Assembly (NCBI GenBank): GCA_018266335.1 | Contig: JAFEAR010000058.1 | Location: 1-53,546 of the forward strand | Source of the DNA: Bdellovibrionales bacterium | GTDB taxonomy: Bacteria > Bdellovibrionota > UBA2428 | DNA: 53,546 nucleotides | Direction of reading: 5' to 3' | Shown: one piece after another, positions 8,638 through 16,416 of the stretch | Layout of the letters: each line of letters starts with the position of its first letter | Position numbering within the stretch: position 1 is the first letter of the stretch | The notes under the pieces: generated by a model | Told to the model about the DNA's origin: nothing | The model's input: the letters and a program-made list of their open reading frames with translations, nothing else | The model's database searches: none | Made by a program: the position numbers and the translations under genes

Positions 8638-9353
8638 GAGTGACCCTCCACCGGGGAAGCAGAAACTTTAGAACGGTACTGGCCCCAGCGCTGGAGCACG
8701 AGACGAATGAGCGAGCTGGCATCGAGCGCACCTACATTGGCGTCTTCGCTGCTCAAATCGCGATAAATGCGCACCACATCTTCGCGGCGCAAGCCTAATT
8801 TTTCTAGACCCGCCACGAGCGCCGAGGGCGGCTCGGAGCCCGAGGCTTCGAACGACTGCGCACGCGCTTCGGCCGGCGAGGTGGTCGCCCCCATCGAAGT
8901 CAAAATCGCGAGCACGTTGTCGCGCCGAGATTTGAGTCCGTGGCCCAATTTTTCGAGCGTCTTCGGCCCGACGCCCGTAATTTTTACGCCACCCAAACTA
9001 CGCCCCTGCGCGAGTTCTGAAATCTGGCGAGCTTCGAGGGCCCCCAGAATTTGCGCGGCCGTTTTGGGACCAATCGAATCGATTTCGCGCACCTCGTAGA
9101 AGAGCGCGCGCTCTGCGACGGTAGCAAAACCATAGAGCAAATCGGCATCTTCGCGCACGATATGCGCCGTGAAAATCCATTGGGGAGCACCCGCCAGCAA
9201 ACGCTCACGAAAAGCACGCGAGAGAACCTCCACAATGAAGCCCTCGCCGCTCGTCAAACGCACGGCCACCTGCGATTCGGAAAGCAATCCCACTTGGTTC
9301 CATTCGGCCGGCGCCTCTCCGAAGAGGGCAAATCTAGATCCCGTGCTGCTCAT
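8634..9353 (-). CDS. ruvA: Holliday junction DNA-binding protein RuvA
   Basis: RuvA tetramers bind the four-way junction and load RuvB. The two helix-hairpin-helix motifs of domain II are visible as IDSIGPKTA and ITGVGPKTL. The N-terminal OB-like domain is divergent and slightly extended. The C-terminal domain III that contacts RuvB follows an Ala/Ser-rich linker. At 239 residues it is longer than the E. coli protein (203), mainly in the linker and tail. It overlaps the end of ruvC by 20 bases and the start of ruvB by 4. Confidence 0.93.
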   Translation of the reverse strand: MSSTGSRFALFGEAPAEWNQVGLLSESQVAVRLTSGEGFIVEVLSRAFRERLLAGAPQWIFTAHIVREDADLLYGFATVAERALFYEVREIDSIGPKTAAQILGALEARQISELAQGRSLGGVKITGVGPKTLEKLGHGLKSRRDNVLAILTSMGATTSPAEARAQSFEASGSEPPSALVAGLEKLGLRREDVVRIYRDLSSEDANVGALDASSLIRLVLQRWGQYRSKVSASPVEGHS

Positions 9354-9885
9354 GTGGCTCCCTCGTGCGGTAGCGGCCCTTCAGTACCCAGGCCGTCCAA
9401 GCTATAGCCAAAGCATCAAATGCGTCCGAACTCAAATCCTGGTCACCCAGCAGAGTTTCTAAATTAGGAAAGCGCAGCGCAAGTCCCTTGCGCACGCCGC
9501 CCTTCGAGGACAAACCAAAACTGGCCGCCTCCTTTTTGACCGAGGTAGGACTCAGCTCCACCAAGCGCAGATCAGCGGAGCCCAAAGTTTCGTAAGCGGC
9601 CAACCGCACCACACCACGCGCCTCGCTCAGCACAAAGGCCGAGCTGATGTTTTTAAAGGCCACGGCTTTTTCAAACCCGATCACCTGCGGATTCCATTTG
9701 GCAAAAAATTCGCGCGCCTGATCGGCCAAAATTTCGAGCCGTGCTCCGAGCGATGGCCGCGGTGTGCCCGTGGCCTGCACCAGATTCCAAACGCCCACGT
9801 CGTGAATAATGAGGCCGGCGCCCCGCGATTCCACCACGGCGTAGCCCGTGCGCTGCGATCCGGGATCGATGCCCGCAATAATCAT
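9334..9885 (-). CDS. ruvC: Crossover junction endodeoxyribonuclease RuvC
   Basis: RuvC is the dimeric resolvase that nicks Holliday junctions after RuvAB migration. The 183-residue protein begins MIIAGIDPGSQRTG, carrying the first catalytic Asp (Asp7); the second acidic residue lies in IGFEKAV, and the C-terminal pair in SSDAFDALAIA. The frame stays open far upstream to 10176, but the ATG at 9885 fits the family N-terminus and forms an ATGA overlap with the upstream small gene, so I use it. Length agrees with E. coli RuvC (173). Confidence 0.94.
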   Translation of the reverse strand: MIIAGIDPGSQRTGYAVVESRGAGLIIHDVGVWNLVQATGTPRPSLGARLEILADQAREFFAKWNPQVIGFEKAVAFKNISSAFVLSEARGVVRLAAYETLGSADLRLVELSPTSVKKEAASFGLSSKGGVRKGLALRFPNLETLLGDQDLSSDAFDALAIAWTAWVLKGRYRTREPHEQHGI

Positions 9886-10073
9886 TCGGTCGCCGATCCC
9901 TTCAAACAGAGCACACCCAGTAAAAATTCTGCGGCGCCGATGCCGAGAAACGTCATTTCTTGTCGCGAGTCGTTGGTCTGCAGCCCGACCACGAGGGCAC
10001 CGCCCACCGTCACCAAGCCCAAAACCTGCAAAGCCCGCCCAACGTACCACACCCATGTCCCGGCCGATTTCAT
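9882..10073 (-). CDS. Small two-helix membrane protein, first gene of the ruv operon
   Basis: A 63-residue protein starting MKSAGTWVWYVG with two hydrophobic segments (about 8-32 and 43-60), so probably an inner-membrane hairpin. I recognise no family. Its TGA overlaps the ATG of ruvC as ATGA, which supports both the gene and the ruvC start. The frame extends to 10337, but the upstream part is basic and low in coding character and would run into the divergent gene's 5' end. GTGGAG before the ATG is a poor, closely spaced ribosome site. Role in recombination is unknown; co-transcription is the only link. Confidence 0.65.
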   Translation of the reverse strand: MKSAGTWVWYVGRALQVLGLVTVGGALVVGLQTNDSRQEMTFLGIGAAEFLLGVLCLKGSATE

Positions 10074-10162
10074 GGCTCCACGATAAGGGCCCACTCCCGA
10101 GCTGTCGAGGTCTTGGACAGCGGTCAGGATCCGTGACAACTCTTCTTGGAACAAACCCCCAA

Positions 10163-10190
10163 TGGACACATAACAAACTGTTTTTATTAT
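10163..10190 (+). promoter_or_regulatory. Sigma-70-type promoter for the 10242 gene
   Basis: TGGACA (10163-10168, five of six to TTGACA) and TATTAT (10185-10190, five of six to TATAAT) are separated by 16 bases. They lie about 50 bases upstream of the ATG at 10242, in the divergent gap beside the ruv operon. Confidence 0.5.
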
Positions 10191-10241
10191 GGCTTTTTTG
10201 TCATTCCCGGGCCCCAAACTTGCAGCCCTTAGGGAGACACT

Positions 10242-10694
10242 ATGAAACGCTTTATGCGCCTTCTTTGGATTTTCATGGCCCTCAATGCGGCCGGAGTAGC
10301 GTTGCTTGTGAGCGCGCGCGACGGAGCCCCCGTTCACAACGTGCGCTTAACCCTGCGTCCCGACGGAATCCTGCTCTACGGACAAAACAGCTTTGGATTG
10401 CTTTCAATTCACGTTTTTAAAAGTTGGGGCGAAAGCCTGGCCTATTTAAACCGCCATCAGCTTTCGCTCCCGCTCATTAATTTTGCCGAGAGCAACTTTG
10501 CCGAGAATATTTTGCTCGAGCCCCAGCGCAACGCCCAGGGCCCGGGACGTTTTTGCATTAAGTGGGTTTATCAGGGAATGCCTAAAGTGATTTACGCACC
10601 GGACGTGGATTCCGCTCGTATTTTTGCGCAGCACCTACGCTACCGCACTATTCAACCCGATCTGCTGGGCTTTAGTTTGTCTTTGAACAACTAG
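10242..10694 (+). CDS. Hypothetical protein with N-terminal membrane anchor or signal
   Basis: A 150-residue protein preceded by AGGGAG 8 bases before the ATG. Residues 4-24 (LLWIFMALNAAGVALLVSA) form one hydrophobic segment, either an uncleaved anchor or a signal peptide. The rest is soluble with no Cys-rich or repeat pattern except one Cys in FCIKW, and I recognise no family. Its TAG stop shares the palindrome CTAG with the TAG stop of the convergent bactofilin gene (10691-10694). A plausible promoter sits upstream. Gene reality is good; function unknown. Confidence 0.7.
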   Translation: MKRFMRLLWIFMALNAAGVALLVSARDGAPVHNVRLTLRPDGILLYGQNSFGLLSIHVFKSWGESLAYLNRHQLSLPLINFAESNFAENILLEPQRNAQGPGRFCIKWVYQGMPKVIYAPDVDSARIFAQHLRYRTIQPDLLGFSLSLNN

Positions 10695-11074
10695 CCGTTC
10701 GAAGTCCGCGCCACGATGCGCCCCTGCAAGAGGGCGCCTTCATCCACAATCAAAGTCTTCGCACGAATGCGGCCCGACACGCGAGCTCCGGGCATGATGC
10801 GCAGCCATTCGACTTCGATATCGATGTCATCTAGGTGTCCCTCGACGGACAAACGATCCACGCGAATCACTCCCGCCACCACGGCCGACTTCAGCACATG
10901 CAGCTGCGCGCCCGCGGCGCTGGAGTGAATCGTGCCGCGCCATTCACCCGAGAGGCGCAAATTTCCGGAGAACTCAAAATCTCCACGCCCCTTAAAGTCG
11001 TGGCTAATCCAGTGGTGACCATCGAGAATTTCGAGCGACTGCCAGAAGGGCAAATCCTGGACAAGATCTTTCAC
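10691..11074 (-). CDS. Bactofilin-family cytoskeletal protein
   Basis: A 127-residue protein with the bactofilin (DUF583) pattern of short alternating hydrophobic/Gly strands that form a right-handed beta-helix: GRGDFEFSGNLRLSGEW, then VEGHLDDIDIEVE, PGARVSGRI and DEGALLQGRI. Bactofilins polymerise without nucleotide and often scaffold cell-wall enzymes at the membrane. The short N-terminal tail (about 25 residues) precedes the core. Its start overlaps the stop of an upstream membrane/coiled-coil protein gene by 4 bases (11071-11074), so the two are translated together and probably interact. Confidence 0.85.
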   Translation of the reverse strand: MKDLVQDLPFWQSLEILDGHHWISHDFKGRGDFEFSGNLRLSGEWRGTIHSSAAGAQLHVLKSAVVAGVIRVDRLSVEGHLDDIDIEVEWLRIMPGARVSGRIRAKTLIVDEGALLQGRIVARTSNG

Positions 11075-11832
11075 CGGTCCTCCTTGCCTTCGGGGCGCGC
11101 GGCCCGTTGGTACGAAATTTCCTGGCGTTTGCGGTACGCGAGCGAGCCCTTAGCGTCGTACAACAACAGCGTGGTGTAGACGGGCTCCGTGCCACCAGCC
11201 TCGAAAAACTCCTGCACTTTAAAACGGGCCGCCACGGAACGGCGAATTTTTACGTCGTCCAGGGCCTGGCCCTTGTGAAATTGTAGCGATTCACCAGCGC
11301 GGCTCGCCAGCGCAGGCGGAAACGAGAGCACTCCCTGAGAACCGTGGAGCAACACGATCCAAAAGTAACGAGCTGGACTGTCGCGCGGCCCCTGGCGAAC
11401 GAGTTCAAAGCTCAAACGAAATTCGTGCGCCACGGGATCGTAAGCAAATTGGGGCGACTCCACCGCCAAGCCGCTGGGCGAAAAGTCTTCGTTCCCGAGC
11501 GTCGGAAAAAGGGTGACCGAAGCCAGATCCACGTTCTTCGCTGCACCCTGCGGTGCTTTGCGAAGCTCGCCCAGCTGGTTCTCCAGAGAAACAGATTTAA
11601 GCCGTTCCAAACTAAGTTGGCGGTCAAGACGACCAGCTTGCCAGCGCGAAAGCATCCAGCCCGAAAGCCCCAGACCCGAAAACAAAAAGAGGAGGGTTAG
11701 CAGGGTCAAAACGCGCCGGAAAGACTTCCAAGGCGCCCGCATCCCCACCCAACGCCCGTCCTCCTTGAGCACGAAAATGTCCCAAAAAGCAGGAGCTTGG
11801 GAACGAGGACTGGCAACTTCGGGTTTCATCAT
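11071..11832 (-). CDS. Single-pass membrane protein with coiled coil, partner of bactofilin
   Basis: A 253-residue protein. A cytoplasmic N-terminus (1-40) carries the short pattern FWDIFVLKED, followed by a transmembrane helix (about 41-62), a short coiled coil (65-92, Leu/Glu/Arg-rich) and a soluble domain to the end. The layout of N-terminal motif, helix and coiled coil resembles the start of the M23 peptidase at 35626 (FFTFMIVPER, helix, coiled coil), but no HxxxD or HxH peptidase motif is present. It is coupled to the bactofilin gene downstream. A membrane tether or adaptor for the bactofilin filament is my inference. Start may be either of the two leading Met codons. Confidence 0.7.
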   Translation of the reverse strand: MMKPEVASPRSQAPAFWDIFVLKEDGRWVGMRAPWKSFRRVLTLLTLLFLFSGLGLSGWMLSRWQAGRLDRQLSLERLKSVSLENQLGELRKAPQGAAKNVDLASVTLFPTLGNEDFSPSGLAVESPQFAYDPVAHEFRLSFELVRQGPRDSPARYFWIVLLHGSQGVLSFPPALASRAGESLQFHKGQALDDVKIRRSVAARFKVQEFFEAGGTEPVYTTLLLYDAKGSLAYRKRQEISYQRAARPEGKEDR

Positions 11833-11974
11833 GGCTTCAACGAATCTTCACACCCATCCGCCGAGGAATCCAGTAGTATGAGGTTATTGTTGCACTGCGT
11901 CGTATTGAGCATGTAGGCGGGTTAGAGCAAGCGACGCGGGGGCTCAGTGGTACGTTTTAGGAGATTTAGCCAGT

Positions 11975-12538
11975 ATGGCTGAAGAAGCAAAATCCGCCGA
12001 AGGCGCCCCCGAGGGCGAAGAAGGCGCCGCACCCGCCAAAAAGAAATTCGATCCCCTTCTGCTCGCCATCAGCGGACAGTTGCTGATCGTGCTGGCTGCG
12101 GGCGGTCTCATTGCCAAGGTTGCGCTGACTCCCCGCAAAGTGGATCTTCGCGAGTCGACCCTGAAGGAGCGCGCCATCGCCTCCATCCGGGACGATGACA
12201 ACAACATTCAATTCGTCGAGTTCAAGGATTTTGCCGTGAACTTGCCCCAGCACCACACCATTAAGACGAAAATCCAAGTCGAAGTGAGCGACCCCGAAGT
12301 CGCCGCTAAAATTCAAGCCCGTATGCCCGCCATTCGAAGCCGGGTCATCGACCTCCTTTCAACCGTTAACTTTTCGGACGCCGAAAAGCTCCACGGCAAG
12401 CTCCTCATGAAAGACGTCATTCGGGATGCCCTCAACGAGATTATCTCGGCTAACGAGAAGGGCGAAAAGAAGGGGCACTCTCCCGCCAGCAACGGTGTGG
12501 TGCGTGAAGTCTACTTTGTTGACTTCATCATGATCTGA
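11975..12538 (+). CDS. fliL: FliL-family flagellar basal-body protein (orphan)
   Basis: FliL is an inner-membrane protein around the flagellar stator that supports torque. The 187-residue protein has an acidic, Ala/Glu-rich cytoplasmic N-terminus (1-25), a transmembrane helix at about 27-48, and a periplasmic domain with the family pattern FVEFKDFAVNLP and the C-terminal VREVYFVDFIM. AGGAG lies about 12 bases before the ATG. No other flagellar gene adjoins it, so this may be an extra FliL copy rather than the one in the main flagellar operon. The 142-base gap upstream holds an imperfect GCGTCG/CGACGC repeat and no promoter I can assign. Confidence 0.8.
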   Translation: MAEEAKSAEGAPEGEEGAAPAKKKFDPLLLAISGQLLIVLAAGGLIAKVALTPRKVDLRESTLKERAIASIRDDDNNIQFVEFKDFAVNLPQHHTIKTKIQVEVSDPEVAAKIQARMPAIRSRVIDLLSTVNFSDAEKLHGKLLMKDVIRDALNEIISANEKGEKKGHSPASNGVVREVYFVDFIMI

Positions 12539-12555
12539 CATCGTTCCCCAAGCCT

Positions 12556-12586
12556 GCTAGGAATGTTCGCTATGCGAAATCCTAGC
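12556..12586 (+). promoter_or_regulatory. Hairpin over the pyruvate kinase start codon
   Basis: GCTAGGA (12556-12562) pairs with TCCTAGC (12580-12586), and inside it TTCGC (12566-12570) pairs with GCGAA (12574-12578) around the loop TAT. The structure buries the ribosome site (TAGGA) and both candidate start codons (12563 and 12572), so folding could limit initiation. Confidence 0.5.
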
Positions 12587-14101
12587 CGTCGCGCCAAAAT
12601 CGTTTGCACCCTTGGGCCTGCCGTAGCGGGCCTGGACTCCATCGTTCAGCTCATCGAAGCCGGCATGGACGTAGCCCGCCTTAACTTTTCCCACGGCAGC
12701 TTCGAAAGCCACGCTCAGGCCATCAAGTGGATTCGCGAAGCCTCGCGCATCACGCAAGTGCCCGTGGCTATTTTGGGCGACTTGCAGGGCCCCAAAATTC
12801 GCACCGGAAAACTCTTCGACGCCACCGGCGCCTCGGTTTCGAACATTCCCCTGAAGGCCGGACAAGAGCTCCACTTTTGCGGCCTCGAAATTGGGGCGCC
12901 CCACTCGGGCGATGGCAGTCGCGAAAAACCCATCTCCATTTCGTATCCCCGTCTAGCACTCGACCTGCGCCCGGGCGATGCGCTGCTCTTTGACGACGGC
13001 CTCGTGCGCATGCGCGTAACGGAAAAATGGCCCGACCAAAACCTCATCCGCGCCGCCGTTGAACACGGGGCCATGCTCGGCACCAACAAGGGCGTCAACA
13101 TGCCCGGTGCTCGGCTCACCACTCTGGGCGTGACGGAGAAAGACTGGGACGACGTGCTCTTCGGCCTGGAACAAGACGTGGACTTTCTGGCCATGAGCTT
13201 CGTGCGCACCGGCCGCGATGTGCGCCAACTCAAAACTTTTCTTGACCAAAAGAAACAGGGCGTGCAAGTCGTCGCCAAAATTGAATTGGGCGAAGCCATC
13301 GCCAACATCGACGAAATTCTTGCCGCCTCCGATGGCATCATGGTGGCCCGCGGGGATCTGGGCGTTGAAATCGGCAACGAAAACGTGCCCATCGTGCAAA
13401 AGCGACTCATTCAAAAAGCTCGCCGCGCCGGCAAGCCCGTGATCACCGCCACCCAAATGCTCATGAGCATGATCGACAACCCCACACCGAGTCGCGCCGA
13501 AGCGAGCGACGTAGCGAACGCCGTGCTGGACGGTTCCGATGCACTGATGCTTTCGAACGAAACGGCCACCGGCAAAAATCCTTTCGACGCGGTGAAGACC
13601 ATGGCGAACATTATTCTGGGCGCCGAAACTTTTGGCGCCAAAGACTTCACACGCAGCTCGCCGGATGGCAGCTCGAGCGACGAAAGCAACAAACCCCTCG
13701 CGATTTCCGAAGCCATCGAGTTTGCCGCCACCACTTTGGCCGCCAGTCTGCACGCACGCTGCATGGCCTGCCTTACCCGCAGCGGCATGGCCGCACGCCT
13801 GCTGTCGAAGTACCGCCCGCAAATGCCGATCTTCGCCTTCGCCGAAAGCGAAAAAGTCCGTCGCCAACTGAGCCTTAGCTGGGGGGTTTCGGTCATTCCG
13901 TGGCAAGAAATGAAGCTGCAAGATTACTCCGCCTTCGACGACCTCATCGAAGCCTTGGGCAAATTAGGCCTGATTCGCCATGGAGAGCTGGCCGTCCTAA
14001 CCGCCGGCATTCCCACCTCGCTGCAGGTGGGTACCACGAATACAGTGGTGGTGCGTCAGTACCCACCCATTCGCGAAAAAGCGCCTTCTGTGGGAAAATA
14101 A
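12572..14101 (+). CDS. pyk: Pyruvate kinase
   Basis: Pyruvate kinase converts phosphoenolpyruvate and ADP to pyruvate and ATP, the last step of glycolysis. The N-terminal RRAKIVCTLGPA, the NFSHG segment, GDLQGPKIRTG, the active-site KIE (Lys in VVAKIELGEA), the signature ARGDLGVE, and ITATQML are all present. The C-terminal regulatory domain follows from about 370. I choose ATG 12572 (509 residues) because the family N-terminus begins there and TAGGA is 9 bases upstream; ATG 12563 is possible and adds three residues. A hairpin covers this start. The stop is 18 bases before the FtsB-like gene, which has CGGAGG. Confidence 0.96.
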   Translation: MRNPSRRAKIVCTLGPAVAGLDSIVQLIEAGMDVARLNFSHGSFESHAQAIKWIREASRITQVPVAILGDLQGPKIRTGKLFDATGASVSNIPLKAGQELHFCGLEIGAPHSGDGSREKPISISYPRLALDLRPGDALLFDDGLVRMRVTEKWPDQNLIRAAVEHGAMLGTNKGVNMPGARLTTLGVTEKDWDDVLFGLEQDVDFLAMSFVRTGRDVRQLKTFLDQKKQGVQVVAKIELGEAIANIDEILAASDGIMVARGDLGVEIGNENVPIVQKRLIQKARRAGKPVITATQMLMSMIDNPTPSRAEASDVANAVLDGSDALMLSNETATGKNPFDAVKTMANIILGAETFGAKDFTRSSPDGSSSDESNKPLAISEAIEFAATTLAASLHARCMACLTRSGMAARLLSKYRPQMPIFAFAESEKVRRQLSLSWGVSVIPWQEMKLQDYSAFDDLIEALGKLGLIRHGELAVLTAGIPTSLQVGTTNTVVVRQYPPIREKAPSVGK

Positions 14102-14119
14102 ATCTCGGAGGCTAAGACC

Positions 14120-14422
14120 ATGAAGCGCCCTTCGGTAGATTTATTCCATCCCTCGCAGTGGACGGTGAAGTTCTACCTCGTCACGGCCGGCTTTTTGGCC
14201 GCCATGAACCTGATGGGTCCCAATGGATTTGTGCACTGGGTGCTCCTGAAGCAAGAAGCCCGGCGTCTCGAAGCTCGCAGCCACGAACTCCAGGCAAAAA
14301 TTGTGGCGCTGCAAAATGAGACACAACATTTTCGTGCGTCGAGGGTAGCCAAAGAACGCACCATTCGCGAAGAGCTCGGCTACCTTAAGGCAGACGAACT
14401 AAGCGTCGAGATTTCGCCCTGA
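14120..14422 (+). CDS. FtsB/DivIC-like septum formation initiator protein
   Basis: A 100-residue bitopic protein: a short cytoplasmic N-terminus, a hydrophobic helix at about 18-38, a coiled coil (42-80) rich in Glu, Arg, Leu and Gln, and the family ending IREELGYLKADELSVE, which matches the usual ReeLGYvkpgE of the septum-formation-initiator family. FtsB links FtsL and FtsQ in the divisome. In gammaproteobacteria ftsB follows eno; here it follows pyk, again a glycolytic gene. Assignment to the family is good; divisome role is inferred. Confidence 0.8.
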   Translation: MKRPSVDLFHPSQWTVKFYLVTAGFLAAMNLMGPNGFVHWVLLKQEARRLEARSHELQAKIVALQNETQHFRASRVAKERTIREELGYLKADELSVEISP

Positions 14423-14427
14423 TTCCC

Positions 14428-15477
14428 ATGTCGCCGTGTGAGGCCCGCACATTTTTTGCCCTCCTGGTCGTTGCGGCACTCTCGGCCTGCACCCGCAAGA
14501 ACAATCCCCCCCTTCCTACGCCTCCACCCATGCCCACGGCCCTCTCGCTGGCATCCTTGCCCGCATCGCCCGACGCCCGGAGCGAGTGGATTTTAGAACT
14601 TCTTCAGCCACGCCTCTCACGCATTCCTAATCTGGCCTGGTCCTGCGATTCGGACGGCGCCATCAACATTGATTTTGCGGGACTCACCACCGACTGCCCT
14701 GCCTTTTTGAAGGCCAACCCCACGGGAACCGCCACTTGCACTTCCTCAACGACCGCGCGACTCAACTACCGAGAGCACGAGTGCCCCTCCAAAGGCACTC
14801 CCCCCACCGCCTTCACCAGGCTCCGTCTCCCTGAAGGGGCTGGCCTGTACATTCACGCCAGTCCCACCCTGCTCAAGTCACGAACCCCCGAGTTGCCCGA
14901 CATTCTTTTTCATCCCGCAGAAGTACAACCAGAAACACGACTCCGCCCCCCCACACTAGCGGCATGGCTGGCGGCCGCTTCCAACAAGGGCGCGGTGGCC
15001 CTCCTCCTACAGACAAGCCGCAACTCCCCCAGTCCGATGGATTCACAAATGGGTTCGGTGCTCGTGCCGCTGCGCGATTTCCTGGCCAAAGTTAAATCTC
15101 CCACACTGCTACGTCCCTCGCTGGAGCTGCTCCTGCCGAACGCATCCGCCGGCAAAAGCGTGCTCAAACTACCGCTCATCGATGTGATCGTTCCCCCGCA
15201 AGCCGATACCCTGGAGAAGGAAGCCTGCACCTATCTAAGACGTTGGATTAAAACCCGTCAGTTGCTCTCCGAGCCTGGCGATGTAGACGTTAGCCGAGAA
15301 ACTCCTCTCTATTGTCACGCACTATGGACGGGTGGAAGCCTGCCCGACCGAGCCCTCGTGCTGGCCTGGCTTCCTTTGCCGCTGACCCTGGACGACTCGG
15401 CCGAATTTCCCTTCAAAACTGCCGAAGCCTCTTTAAGTCCTTCGCTCTTTCAAAGCCTCAAGATCCTGAGTAAGTAA
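14428..15477 (+). CDS. Putative lipoprotein of unknown function
   Basis: A 349-residue protein with a lipoprotein signal (hydrophobic FFALLVVAAL followed by lipobox LSAC, Cys at 21) and a Pro/Thr-rich linker. The rest is Leu/Pro-rich with no motif I recognise. Six or more Cys after the lipobox suggest periplasmic disulfides. It starts 5 bases after the FtsB-like stop and ends 9 bases before a peptide-permease gene, so it is in the same transcript. No good ribosome site precedes the ATG. Function unknown. Confidence 0.7.
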   Translation: MSPCEARTFFALLVVAALSACTRKNNPPLPTPPPMPTALSLASLPASPDARSEWILELLQPRLSRIPNLAWSCDSDGAINIDFAGLTTDCPAFLKANPTGTATCTSSTTARLNYREHECPSKGTPPTAFTRLRLPEGAGLYIHASPTLLKSRTPELPDILFHPAEVQPETRLRPPTLAAWLAAASNKGAVALLLQTSRNSPSPMDSQMGSVLVPLRDFLAKVKSPTLLRPSLELLLPNASAGKSVLKLPLIDVIVPPQADTLEKEACTYLRRWIKTRQLLSEPGDVDVSRETPLYCHALWTGGSLPDRALVLAWLPLPLTLDDSAEFPFKTAEASLSPSLFQSLKILSK

Positions 15478-15486
15478 GGGCTTCCC

Positions 15487-16416
15487 ATGACCCGAACTCT
15501 GAAGCTCATCGCCTCCGCTCTGCTCACTCTGCTGGCGATCTCGCTTTTAACCTTCTTGCTCATGAAATTGGTCCCCGGAGGGCCCTTCGATGGCGACAAG
15601 GCTGTACCGCCCGAAGTTCTGGCCGCCCTAAACGCCAAATTCCGACTGGATCTTCCCTGGTACGATCAATTCGGTCTCTACATGCGCGACCTCGTGCTGC
15701 ACTTCGACATGGGGCCTTCCATTAAATTTATCGGCCGCAGCGTGAATGACATTGTTGCTGAGAGTTTTCCAGTTTCCTTTGAGCTGGGCATGTACGCCCT
15801 AGCGCTGGCCGTGGTGCTGGGGGTGAGCATGGGGATTATGGCCGCCGCCTTTCGTGGCACGACCCTGGATTTTACCGCTATGCTCGTTGCCATTTCGGGC
15901 GTTTCGCTGCCCAGTTTTTTGGTGGCCGCACTCGCCATCCTCGTTTTCGCCCAAACCTTAGGCTGGTTTCCAGCGGCGCTCTGGGATGGCCCCGAGCACA
16001 AGGTTCTGCCGGCCATCGTGCTGGGATTGCGACCGGCCGCGATTCTAGCGCGCATGACGCGCTCTTCGGTGCTCGAGGTCTTGTACCTAGACTACGTACG
16101 CACGGCACGCGCGAAGGGCTTGCACCCGCTGCGTGTTTTGCTGGTGCACGTGCTCCGCAATGCCCTGTTACCCGTCCTCACTGTTCTGGGCCCCCTAAGC
16201 GCCACGGTGCTGACGGGCTCCTTCGTGATTGAATACGTGTTCTCTATTCCGGGTCTGGCCTCGCACTTCATTCAGGCCGTGAACAACCGCGATTATCCGC
16301 TCGTCATGGGCGTTACGATTCTCTACGCCGCTATGCTCGTGTTCGTGAACCTGGTTATCGACATGCTCTACACTCTCGTCGATCCGCGGATTCGGCTTGC
16401 GAAGGAGCCCGGATGA
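15487..16416 (+). CDS. Peptide ABC transporter permease, DppB/OppB type
   Basis: A 309-residue inner-membrane permease with six predicted helices. The N-terminal helix-plus-loop that marks the B-type subunit is present (LLTFLLMKLVPGGPFD). The coupling-helix motif for ATPase contact is around YVRTARAKGLHPLRVL. The end of the gene overlaps the C-type permease gene by 4 bases. The two ATPase subunits are not in this window. The substrate-binding lipoprotein at 19094 is the likely partner. Confidence 0.92.
   Translation: MTRTLKLIASALLTLLAISLLTFLLMKLVPGGPFDGDKAVPPEVLAALNAKFRLDLPWYDQFGLYMRDLVLHFDMGPSIKFIGRSVNDIVAESFPVSFELGMYALALAVVLGVSMGIMAAAFRGTTLDFTAMLVAISGVSLPSFLVAALAILVFAQTLGWFPAALWDGPEHKVLPAIVLGLRPAAILARMTRSSVLEVLYLDYVRTARAKGLHPLRVLLVHVLRNALLPVLTVLGPLSATVLTGSFVIEYVFSIPGLASHFIQAVNNRDYPLVMGVTILYAAMLVFVNLVIDMLYTLVDPRIRLAKEPG

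Noticed and set aside
9886..10176. N-terminal extension of ruvC by 97 codons
   Set aside because: The extension is Arg/Gly-rich, overlaps the small membrane protein in another frame, and the RuvC family starts at the MIIAGIDPG Met.
12953..13921. 322-codon minus-strand open frame inside pyk
   Set aside because: Lies fully opposite a clear pyruvate kinase and shows no ribosome site or recognizable domain.
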